NCBI GenBank assembly: GCA_046497075.1
Contig: JAWOGF010000029.1
Coordinates: forward strand, 1-30,425
Reading direction: 5' to 3'
DNA length: 30,425 nucleotides
Origin: Saliniplasma sp046497075
GTDB lineage: Archaea > Thermoplasmatota > Thermoplasmata > Halarchaeoplasmatales > Halarchaeoplasmataceae
Part shown: positions 23,459 through 30,094 of the stretch, in pieces
Layout of the letters: every line of letters starts with the position of its first letter
Position numbering within the stretch: the first letter of the stretch is position 1
Notes under the pieces: model-generated
The model's input: the letters and a program-made list of their open reading frames with translations, nothing else
Databases searched by the model: none
What the model was told of the DNA's origin: nothing
Program-made: the position numbers and the translations under genes

Positions 23459-25129
23459 TCATTCATTAATTGTCGTTACCGTATTATCTACCAAGTATGA
23501 ATTCGGTATCGATTTCTTGTTCCCCAGTTCATCTATCAGTATCGTATTATATCGAGTGACCTCCTGAACCTTACCGGAATACTCACCGACTTCGATCTCT
23601 TCTCCAGGTTCTATTATCTCTTTCACTTGTAGATAACTACCCATGTTGGCTGAGATACCTTTTATACCATAAGCGAAACCGGCTCCGATGCCGATCATCA
23701 CCGCACCCAATGTTATACCGAATGCTAGATAGAGTACTGGAACTTCGATACCTACCTGGGCTAAAGCCATGGTAATGACGATGTAGATCACTAGGAACTT
23801 TACTGCGTTCGCTACTAATGCAGGGAACGGTAATTCGTGTTCTCTAGAACTTTCGATGACCTTGTCATAAAGCCATCCTGCAACCCAAAGACCGAGTAGT
23901 ACTATCAACGCGGCTGCGAACAGATTCGGTATCCAGAGTATCACCGTAGTGACCAATTCAGCTATTATCTCTATACCCAGTACTGCAACAGCTATGTTAA
24001 TAAACACCAGCATCACCGTTACTTTCACCAGGAAATCGATGAATTTCATTATCACTCCTGGTCTCTGGATTATGTCCTCTGCAGGTTTTATGAATTTACC
24101 GGATTCCATCTCCTCTAGGAGCCGGTGTACGAGGTTCAATACGAAGTCCGTGACCAGTAAACCTATCACGATGATGGCTAGGGCTACCAGAAATCTAGGG
24201 AAGTACAGTAATATCGGATTTATTACCGTCTGAAGAGCTTCGATCGCCAGTATATCTAGGGCTATCTGTATGAAGATCACGAGGATCCAAACTTTGACCA
24301 GGGTTAGTGCGATACCCAGCGCTGACAAACCTTTGACTTTGGTTTTATCGTCAGCTCTAGTTAGAGTCTTACCGATCTCGGCCTCCTCCAACCAATTACG
24401 GATCAATTTCCTTACATAATCACCGATTACCAGTCCTGCTAGTACTACGAAGAAGGCAACTACAATTCGTGGGAAGTATGCCAGTATCGGGCTGATGAAC
24501 TCGGTCAGAGCTCTGATAGCCAGTATATCTAATGCCGCCTGAACAAAGAAAAGTACGATCCAGACCTTGATTATTATCCCGAGAATGCTGAATAAACCGT
24601 ATCCCGTACCTTTCAAGTGTTTATTTACCGATCCAAGGGACTTCTTAAGACCAGTCTTCTTCAAACCTCTGACTAACATCTCTGAGACCAATGTTCCAAC
24701 ATATAGACCTATGACTATCAACAGTGCAGCGATCAACGCTCTAGGTATGAACAGTATTATCGGAGACAATATATCCGAGATTATCTCGATGTCCGCAGCA
24801 CCTACCCCCAGTTGAAGGAAGATCAGGAATATGAACCAAAATATGAAAACACTTATGAAGTGGGATACCGTCTTAAAACCCATCTTCTTAAAGTGTTTCC
24901 CGATCCTCACTTTTCTCATGGCCTTTTCGAAACCAACTTTTTCCAGGAATTTCCTGAAGATACCGGCGATCACTTTGCTTACCACGTAACCTACAAGTAT
25001 GAAAACCAGTAGGAAGACCAGACCAGGCATGAATTCCCAGAATTGTGCTTCCATCTCGGCAAAAGGTTCACCAAAACCCCCAAGTTTTACTCCTGCATCA
25101 TATAATGCATCGCTAATTGGACTTGACAT
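23459..25129 (-). CDS. Multi-helix mechanosensitive channel, CmpX-like
   Basis: 556 aa with about a dozen hydrophobic segments. After an N-terminal helix region come repeated units of about 105-120 residues with the pattern (ISPIL)-x-(Y/F)-x-PR-x-(L/V)-x-A-x-x-(V/I)-x-x-(G)-L, each followed by an amphipathic stretch; the repeats correspond to the TM_helix family found in CmpX-type channels. The C-terminal ~120 residues contain a Gly/Ala-rich pore-like helix (GAVMIGIGAGFAYG) and an MscS-like beta domain (GEEIEVGEYSGKVQEV; SIPNSYLVDNTV). A role in osmotic or envelope-tension adaptation is likely. GGTGAG lies six bases before the ATG. It faces the MscS gene tail-to-tail. The 158 bp upstream are extremely AT-rich and hold its promoter and that of the next gene. 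Confidence 0.88.
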   Translation of the reverse strand: MSSPISDALYDAGVKLGGFGEPFAEMEAQFWEFMPGLVFLLVFILVGYVVSKVIAGIFRKFLEKVGFEKAMRKVRIGKHFKKMGFKTVSHFISVFIFWFIFLIFLQLGVGAADIEIISDILSPIILFIPRALIAALLIVIGLYVGTLVSEMLVRGLKKTGLKKSLGSVNKHLKGTGYGLFSILGIIIKVWIVLFFVQAALDILAIRALTEFISPILAYFPRIVVAFFVVLAGLVIGDYVRKLIRNWLEEAEIGKTLTRADDKTKVKGLSALGIALTLVKVWILVIFIQIALDILAIEALQTVINPILLYFPRFLVALAIIVIGLLVTDFVLNLVHRLLEEMESGKFIKPAEDIIQRPGVIMKFIDFLVKVTVMLVFINIAVAVLGIEIIAELVTTVILWIPNLFAAALIVLLGLWVAGWLYDKVIESSREHELPFPALVANAVKFLVIYIVITMALAQVGIEVPVLYLAFGITLGAVMIGIGAGFAYGIKGISANMGSYLQVKEIIEPGEEIEVGEYSGKVQEVTRYNTILIDELGNKKSIPNSYLVDNTVTTINE

Positions 25130-25299
25130 ATATTCTCACCAATTATAGTATTATAACAAGATTATATAATATTTTTCCACATTTCTATTGAAAATCTTAT
25201 GATTTACATATATTTAAAAAAAGTTTATTTATATATAATATAGTTTAATATCCCCATATTATATATAACATCTATTAGGTTATTTATATGGTGAAAATA

Positions 25300-25527
25300 A
25301 TGGCAGAAGAGAGTAGATTAAAGGATTCTTCTTCAAAGAAAAAAAAGGAAGCTAAACATCTTCAAAAGCAGGCTAAATACGAATCTAAGGCAGCTAAGAT
25401 GGAGAAGAAGATCGAAAATTACAAGAAGAAGATCCAGAAACACAAAGACAAGATCGCAGATTTAGAAAAAAAAGTGACAGAAGCGAAAAAAAAGAGGGAT
25501 GAATACATAAACAAATCTAGAAAGTGA
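25300..25527 (+). CDS. Lysine-rich coiled-coil small protein
   Basis: 75 aa, of which 25 are Lys, with no Pro, Gly or Cys. Residues from about 15 on should form one long helix or coiled coil (KMEKKIENYKKKIQKHKDK). No family recognised. ATG 25288 is in frame, but GGTGA (25290-25294) lies five bases before ATG 25300, which is chosen. The strongly basic charge is striking next to acidic neighbours; a nucleic-acid-binding or nucleoid role is possible but unproven. It stands alone, with an AT-rich promoter and T-rich terminator-like sequence after its stop. Confidence 0.8.
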   Translation: MAEESRLKDSSSKKKKEAKHLQKQAKYESKAAKMEKKIENYKKKIQKHKDKIADLEKKVTEAKKKRDEYINKSRK

Positions 25528-25598
25528 TCCGATTCGAACTTCCTTCTTTTTTTAAACTCACTTTCACCATTTTTTATTTTCTTAACTCACTTTCACTA
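25520..25598 (+). terminator. Two alternative hairpin/T-run terminators
   Basis: GAAAGTGA at 25520-25527, which includes the stop codon, can pair with either of two TCACTTTC copies at 25558-25565 and 25587-25594. They lie in a 13-bp direct repeat (AACTCACTTTCAC at 25555-25567 and 25584-25596). The first is followed by TTTTTTATTTTC and the second by CTTTT. Probable tandem terminator of the Lys-rich gene. Confidence 0.45.
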
Positions 25599-25658
25599 CT
25601 TTTACCCATCCCCCCGAGGTTCATCCTTTTAAATAAAGAGTGTCTATCAATAGATGTG

Positions 25659-25742
25659 ATGCATATGAGAGAAGAAGACGCACACTATAGTTGGAAAGAA
25701 GTTTACCGCAACCTCGGCTGCGATATTCGATATGATGAATGA
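25659..25742 (+). CDS. Candidate 27-residue microprotein
   Basis: A short frame, Met-His-Met-Arg then EEDAHYSWKEVYRNLGCDIR and three more residues. A TATA-like TTTTAAATAAAG (25627-25638) is centred about 26 bp before the ATG, as for leaderless genes here. The composition (Tyr, Trp, one Cys, charged residues) looks protein-like rather than random. The YRNLGCD part loosely recalls the start of small DUF1059 proteins, so it could be a truncated remnant. A second ATG at 25665 is possible. Without comparative evidence it stays tentative. Confidence 0.35.
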   Translation: MHMREEDAHYSWKEVYRNLGCDIRYDE

Positions 25743-25789
25743 TTGATGATAAAGGGCAAACTCCGATATTAGTAATAAAGAGAATAGAG

Positions 25790-25876
25790 GCTTCGAAAAC
25801 GGGATCACTGCCCGATCAGCGCGGAATAGCAGATGGGTTGGGCACCCATCTGTTCTCATCTTCCGCATTTTATTTT
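25790..25876 (+). ncRNA. Candidate small structured RNA
   Basis: A GC-richer island in AT-rich surroundings. It can form CGGG-N7-CCCG (25800-25814), then an outer stem GCGGAA/TTCCGC (25821-25826 with 25861-25866) enclosing a perfect 9-bp stem CAGATGGGT/ACCCATCTG (25830-25838 with 25844-25852) with a five-base loop. ATTTTATTTT follows at once, as expected for a terminated transcript. An AT-rich box (ATATTAGTAATAAAG, 25766-25780) lies upstream. The strand is chosen from the T-run. I do not recognise it as tRNA, 5S, SRP, RNase P or a box C/D RNA. It could instead be a bare terminator. Confidence 0.45.
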
Positions 25877-25885
25877 ACCGACCCA

Positions 25886-25914
25886 AAGGTTTATGTACGA
25901 CTACCATAAACCTT
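25886..25914. promoter_or_regulatory. Perfect 10-bp inverted repeat before UPF0147
   Basis: AAGGTTTATG at 25886-25895 and CATAAACCTT at 25905-25914, separated by nine bases. It lies just upstream of the TATA-like region of the UPF0147 gene. Arms about two helical turns apart centre to centre fit a dimeric regulator site; no T-run follows, so a terminator is less likely. Confidence 0.4.
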
Positions 25915-25959
25915 AATTATGAGAAATTAATTTACCGAAGAAATTTTGAGGTCGATAAA

Positions 25960-26232
25960 ATGGGAACACAGGAAGAGTTAGAGCAAATATGCAATATGTT
26001 AGATAGTATCGAAGACGATACAGCAGTTCCAAGAAATATCAGAGAAAGTTCGAAAGAATGTGAGAAGCTATTACTCGAATCCGAAGACGATCTCGATGTC
26101 AGGATAGCATCATCTATATTCAAACTAGAAGAGATGGCTGATGATCCGAACATACCTTTACACGGACGGACGATAATCTGGAACGTCATCAGTAGATTAG
26201 AATCTCTAAAAAATGAGAACAACTCCTCTTAA
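25960..26232 (+). CDS. UPF0147 family protein
   Basis: 90 aa, matching the small archaeal UPF0147 family of all-helical proteins. Recognisable parts: DDTAVPRNIRESS, LDVRIASSIFKLEEMADDPNIP and HGRTIIWNVISRLESL. Function is unknown to me. GAGGT (25948-25952) lies seven bases before the ATG. Its stop overlaps the glycyl-tRNA synthetase stop by four bases on the opposite strand. It appears monocistronic, with an inverted repeat upstream. Confidence 0.93.
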   Translation: MGTQEELEQICNMLDSIEDDTAVPRNIRESSKECEKLLLESEDDLDVRIASSIFKLEEMADDPNIPLHGRTIIWNVISRLESLKNENNSS

Positions 26233-27716
26233 TCATTCAAGTATTCTTTGAAAGCTTTTTTACCTTTCAGTAGATCTTTGAGTATGCTTTTTAGATCCTC
26301 TACACCCACCCGGATCTGCTGGCTTGAACGTATCTCCCTTATAGTTATAGTATCTTCTTCCACAGTATCATAATCAACGGTCATACAGTACGGAGTACCT
26401 ATCTCATCCTGTCTCGCATACCTTTTTCCGATAGAACCGCTCTTATCCCAAAACACATCTAGATCTTGATCTAAATCCTCGAATATCTCTCTAGCCTTCT
26501 CCGGAAGACCATCTTTACGGACCAGTGGGAAAACCGCACCGGAATAAGGTGCTAACTTCGGCGGGAGGTTCAGCCAGGTCCTATCATCACTTTTGTATCC
26601 CTTATCCAACAGAGCCCAGATATTCCTATCGACTCCAAAGCTGATCTCCACTACATGAGGTATCTTCCTACCATCATCCGTCGGGATCGACATCTTCTGA
26701 CCCGACCTCTCCTGATGCTTCTTTAGGTCGTAATCGCTCCTATAATGGAGCCCGTCGACCTCCTTCCATCCACCTAAAGTGTCAAAATATATCTCTAGAT
26801 CGAAATGTATCTTATTGTAAAATGCCTTCTCATCATCGGAGAGTTCTCTCAATCTCAGATCTTCTGCATCTATCTCCATCACATCTCTATAAAACTCATA
26901 GATCTTCATAAGGTGGTATAGGAAGAACTCTGGAATGTCTTCGAGTTCTTGAACGTCTACTATTTCAGCCTCGTCCCGATCAGCCCTTTTAACTCTCAGC
27001 TCGGTATCATTTTCTTCTTTATATTTTTCTTTAAAAAACTTGTTATGGATCTCAGGCACGAAAAATATCTGCAGTTCAGCCTGCTCGAACTCCCTTTGAC
27101 GGAATATACCCTGCCTGGGAGATATCTCGTTTCGGTATGCCCGACCTATGGTACCCAACCCCATAGGCATCCTCTTCCTTAGTGCCCTATACTCTCTGCT
27201 GAAATTAAGGTAGATCCCCTGTGCGGTCTCAGGTCTGAGAAAACCTGTGGTATCTCCAGTGGGTCCTATCTCCAGTTCGAACATCATATTGAAATCTTCA
27301 GGATCTGAAAAGTCTCCGCCGCAATCCGAACAGGATATATCAAGGTCGTTTATCTTGGTCTTTATCTCTTCAAGCCCCATCCATTCGGCGTTCTCACCGG
27401 TCTCTTCCTCGATCACATGGTCTCCCCTGAAAGTGGATCCGCATCTTTCACACTTGATCAACACGTCCGAAAAATGATCCACATGGCCTGAAGCTTCTAG
27501 AGCCTTGTAGGGTAGGATGTTGGTGGTGTCTAAAAGGTGATAATTCTCATCTAAACCTAAAAAGAAATCCTTCCAAGCTCTTTTCCAGTTCTCCTTCAAC
27601 TTCGTTCCTAGATGTCCATAATCGTAGAATCCGGATTCACCTCCGTATATCTCCGCACTCTGCCAGACGAAACCCCTTCTCTTGCACATCGATTCTAAGT
27701 CTTCTTTATCCACCAT
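26229..27716 (-). CDS. glyS: Glycyl-tRNA synthetase, dimeric class II type
   Basis: 495 aa. Charges tRNA-Gly. Visible: N-terminal GFVWQSAEIYGGESGFYDYGHLG; two Cys pairs, C89/C92 and C129/C132, likely binding zinc; RPETAQG (161-167); motif 2 YRNEISPRQGIFRQREFEQAE; motif 3 around GVDRNIWALL; and a C-terminal anticodon-binding domain (about 400-495; GTPYCMTVDYDT, TIREI). It is shorter than many archaeal homologues, which run to about 570 residues, with less insertion between the motifs. GAGGT lies six bases before the ATG. It is 9 bp after the CBS gene, last in a four-gene run. Confidence 0.97.
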   Translation of the reverse strand: MVDKEDLESMCKRRGFVWQSAEIYGGESGFYDYGHLGTKLKENWKRAWKDFFLGLDENYHLLDTTNILPYKALEASGHVDHFSDVLIKCERCGSTFRGDHVIEEETGENAEWMGLEEIKTKINDLDISCSDCGGDFSDPEDFNMMFELEIGPTGDTTGFLRPETAQGIYLNFSREYRALRKRMPMGLGTIGRAYRNEISPRQGIFRQREFEQAELQIFFVPEIHNKFFKEKYKEENDTELRVKRADRDEAEIVDVQELEDIPEFFLYHLMKIYEFYRDVMEIDAEDLRLRELSDDEKAFYNKIHFDLEIYFDTLGGWKEVDGLHYRSDYDLKKHQERSGQKMSIPTDDGRKIPHVVEISFGVDRNIWALLDKGYKSDDRTWLNLPPKLAPYSGAVFPLVRKDGLPEKAREIFEDLDQDLDVFWDKSGSIGKRYARQDEIGTPYCMTVDYDTVEEDTITIREIRSSQQIRVGVEDLKSILKDLLKGKKAFKEYLND

Positions 27717-27725
27717 CGAAAAACC

Positions 27726-28565
27726 TCATATGATAGCTGATAATAAGTCGAGTTCGTATACCATGGTATCCAAGGTATCGGTTTCATCCACTACCGGTAA
27801 CTGACCGTAATCGTTACGTCTCATGATCTTTGCAGCTTCGAATATCTCCGTACCACTAAAAACGGAAACCGGATCCTCGATCATCGCTTCTTTTACGGGT
27901 ATACTGGGAAGCTCGAATTTAGATTCTTCATAATACAGTTTCATAATATTCTTCAACCCCTGCCATGACCAGGAATCCTCATCCTGCTCAAGACCGAGTT
28001 CCGAAACCACCAATTCACCACTGATCTCTGAAAGATTGAAGAGATCTCTGTCGGTAAGTATACCAACGACGGTAGTGTTCTTATCCACAACTGGAAATGC
28101 ATATATCCCAGTCAGCTTCATCGTTTGAAGAGCGATCTTGATCGGAGTCCCCTCGTAGATCGGTACGCAGGGGCTGCTAGCTGTGTCGCCCACCGGGATA
28201 TCCATCTTTAGTTCCTCGACATACTCCAGCATATCAGCGGTTGTGATGATGCCGATACATATGTCGCCGTTCTCGGTAACGGGTAGGTAATGTACATCCT
28301 CTTCTACGAACTTTCTTGCAGCATCCTTCAAAGGATCATCGGCTGCTATCTTTGGATGGTCCTTTTCATATATCATAGCTAGTTGATCTTCATCAGGATG
28401 GTCGAAGATATCGTGTCTGCTGAGAAAACCTTTTAATTTCCCATCTTTCACAACTGGGACTCCGGTCAGGTCGTTCTTGACCATAATCCTGATCACGTCT
28501 GTTCTATTCCCAGGTAATTCAGCTACCACGGGATCCTCAGTCATCAGATCTTTTACTTTTTCCAT
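27726..28565 (-). CDS. Four-CBS-domain protein
   Basis: 279 aa made of two Bateman pairs. CBS units start near residues 1 (KVKDLMTEDPVV), 71, 134 and 221 (VKEAMIEDPVSV), each with the (G/Y)-x-x-(P)-V-V-D or equivalent core and D-(I/L/M)-(F/L) helix end. CBS pairs usually bind adenosine nucleotides and sense energy or salt state. No effector domain is present, so it probably acts on a partner. A longer frame exists, but GGAGGA six to eight bases before ATG 28565 sets the start. That site contains the last codons of uspA, implying coupled translation. Confidence 0.92.
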   Translation of the reverse strand: MEKVKDLMTEDPVVAELPGNRTDVIRIMVKNDLTGVPVVKDGKLKGFLSRHDIFDHPDEDQLAMIYEKDHPKIAADDPLKDAARKFVEEDVHYLPVTENGDICIGIITTADMLEYVEELKMDIPVGDTASSPCVPIYEGTPIKIALQTMKLTGIYAFPVVDKNTTVVGILTDRDLFNLSEISGELVVSELGLEQDEDSWSWQGLKNIMKLYYEESKFELPSIPVKEAMIEDPVSVFSGTEIFEAAKIMRRNDYGQLPVVDETDTLDTMVYELDLLSAII

Positions 28566-28567
28566 AT

Positions 28568-29008
28568 CTATTCCTCCTCCATGATCTTTACAACCATCAC
28601 GGGGCAATCCGAGTGCCTGATCACTTTCTCAGCCGTACTACCCAACAATAACCTGGAGAATCCAGACCGACCGTGGGTACCTATCACCAATATATCGGAT
28701 TTGCTGGATTCATCGATTATTATCTCAGCCGGATGCCCTTCCTTAACGGTCCTTTCGATATGTACTCCGTATTCATCGGCCATCTCTTCGACCTCGTCCA
28801 GTACTTCTTCTCCTTTATTCTTCATGTGGCTTGTAACGTTGGTCACCAGGTCATCAGGGGGTAGATCGATAAATGTCGACGTATCTACTACGAATAATAT
28901 CTTAGCTTTCGCTCCGAGCAGTCTCGCCATCGAAAGTCCCTTCTTTACAGCTTCCACATTCGCCTCTGATCCATCGGTCGGTATCAATATCTTTTCATAG
29001 CTTTCCAT
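28568..29008 (-). CDS. Universal stress protein UspA
   Basis: 146 aa. A UspA-fold protein that binds ATP in many members: YEKILIPTDGSEAN at the N-terminus, and the nucleotide motif G-x2-G-x9-G-S in GTHGRSGFSRLLLGST, ending HSDCPVMVVKI. ATG 29017 is three codons upstream and overlaps the amidohydrolase stop; 29008 matches the family start better, though the ribosome site is weak for either. It is sandwiched between the amidohydrolase and the CBS gene. UspA and CBS genes commonly co-occur in stress-related loci. Confidence 0.94.
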   Translation of the reverse strand: MESYEKILIPTDGSEANVEAVKKGLSMARLLGAKAKILFVVDTSTFIDLPPDDLVTNVTSHMKNKGEEVLDEVEEMADEYGVHIERTVKEGHPAEIIIDESSKSDILVIGTHGRSGFSRLLLGSTAEKVIRHSDCPVMVVKIMEEE

Positions 29009-29010
29009 AT

Positions 29011-30060
29011 TTACCATACAACCGTTTTTTTGATATCCCTAGTAGATGTACGGGTTACAACCTCGTAAGCTGGGTCACCACCCTTTCTATCTAACACCAG
29101 AAAGGTGTCTTTTTGGGAATCCGATTCTTCAACATTCAAAGAGGGATATAAAGTTTCTCTTGGATTCCAGGTCGCCATCCTTAAAATATCTTCCGCTTCG
29201 ACGCCGCCCTTCATCCTAGCCACCCTATAAGCCGTCTCCATCTCTCGGAACATATCGGGAGTCGAGAACATAGCGTTATCAGTGCCCAGAGAGAGGGCTA
29301 GGTCGTTCTCAAGCATCATGGGGATGTCGGGCATCTTCCCGAACTGCATATTACTCCTGGGGCAGATTACCACCGGGATATCCTCTATAGCGCATGCCAA
29401 TAGATCGTCCTCTTCAGCTTCTATCATGTGGACGAGATGATGTATTTCGAAATCGATGATCTTATCTATAGGTTCTCTGACGTTCTCTGAACAGTGCAGG
29501 GCAAAAGGAGTACCCATCTGTCTGGCCGTTTCAGCTATCTTATGGAATTGTATTTCATCCCAGTCCCTGAAGGAACTCAACCCTATACCGTCGGACATAG
29601 ATATCAGTTTATTTAGTTCCCATTCGTCATAACTTTTCTTGGATGGGCGGCCGAAGATATTGATAGAGATGTATTCCTCTAGTCCTTTAACCCCTTCCTT
29701 CAAAATATTTATGCCGTCTACACCCCCTTCCCTGAATTCGATAGCGTGCAGAACTCCATTGTCGATCATATCTTTAAAGAATCTTCGTACTGCGTTGATG
29801 AGTGTTTGCTCTTGAGCGTTCTCCAAAGCCTGATGTTTTTTACCACCCGGGCCTACAACCTCTTCTATGGTACCTTCGGGGGCCTTTTTTACGACGGCAT
29901 CACCGCTGTGTGTATGTGCGTCGATCAAGGAGGGTATGAGGATAGCATCCTCTCCACCGTCTCCCCCTTCTTCGAATTGGATGATCTTTCCATCCTTCAC
30001 CTCGATCTGACCTTGAACAAATCCATCTTCCGTCAACATCGGTCCGGAATAACTTTTCAT
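29011..30060 (-). CDS. Metal-dependent amidohydrolase, deaminase-like
   Basis: 349 aa TIM-barrel hydrolase of the ATZ/TRZ cytosine/guanine deaminase-like group. Metal ligands visible: H49-x-H51 (IDAHTH), His189 in LHCSEN, a His cluster IHHLVHM (207-211) and Asp261 in LGTDN. The N-terminal beta part (GPMLTEDGF) and C-terminal ATWNPRETL complete the usual composite fold. It is shorter than the ~430 aa typical of S-adenosylhomocysteine or atrazine-type deaminases, so the substrate is open; a nucleobase or nucleoside-like compound is plausible. A TATA box 25 bp before the ATG predicts leaderless mRNA. It is first in a run with uspA, the CBS gene and glyS. Confidence 0.88.
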   Translation of the reverse strand: MKSYSGPMLTEDGFVQGQIEVKDGKIIQFEEGGDGGEDAILIPSLIDAHTHSGDAVVKKAPEGTIEEVVGPGGKKHQALENAQEQTLINAVRRFFKDMIDNGVLHAIEFREGGVDGINILKEGVKGLEEYISINIFGRPSKKSYDEWELNKLISMSDGIGLSSFRDWDEIQFHKIAETARQMGTPFALHCSENVREPIDKIIDFEIHHLVHMIEAEEDDLLACAIEDIPVVICPRSNMQFGKMPDIPMMLENDLALSLGTDNAMFSTPDMFREMETAYRVARMKGGVEAEDILRMATWNPRETLYPSLNVEESDSQKDTFLVLDRKGGDPAYEVVTRTSTRDIKKTVVW

Positions 30061-30081
30061 ACTATCCTAAACTAAAGGATG

Positions 30082-30089
30082 GTATATAA
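30082..30089 (-). promoter_or_regulatory. TATA box for the amidohydrolase-glyS run
   Basis: Minus-strand TTATATAC centred about 25 bp before ATG 30060, so transcription should start at the start codon. It lies only 5 bp after the stop of the upstream zinc-ribbon gene. Confidence 0.55.
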
Positions 30090-30094
30090 GGATT

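Larger units (their letters stand above)
25528..25959. other. 432-bp intergenic region with several candidate elements
   Basis: Between the Lys-rich gene and UPF0147. It holds, in order, tandem terminator-like repeats (to 25598), a C-run, a candidate microprotein (25659-25742), a candidate structured RNA with T-run (25790-25876), a perfect 10-bp inverted repeat (25886-25914) and the promoter of UPF0147 (TATA-like ATTAATTTA near 25925-25933). It is the densest non-coding stretch in the window. Confidence 0.6.

Noticed and set aside
25521..25545. TTCGAA-containing stretch resembling a tRNA T-loop
   Set aside because: The flanks do not form a five-pair T stem and no acceptor or anticodon arm is present.
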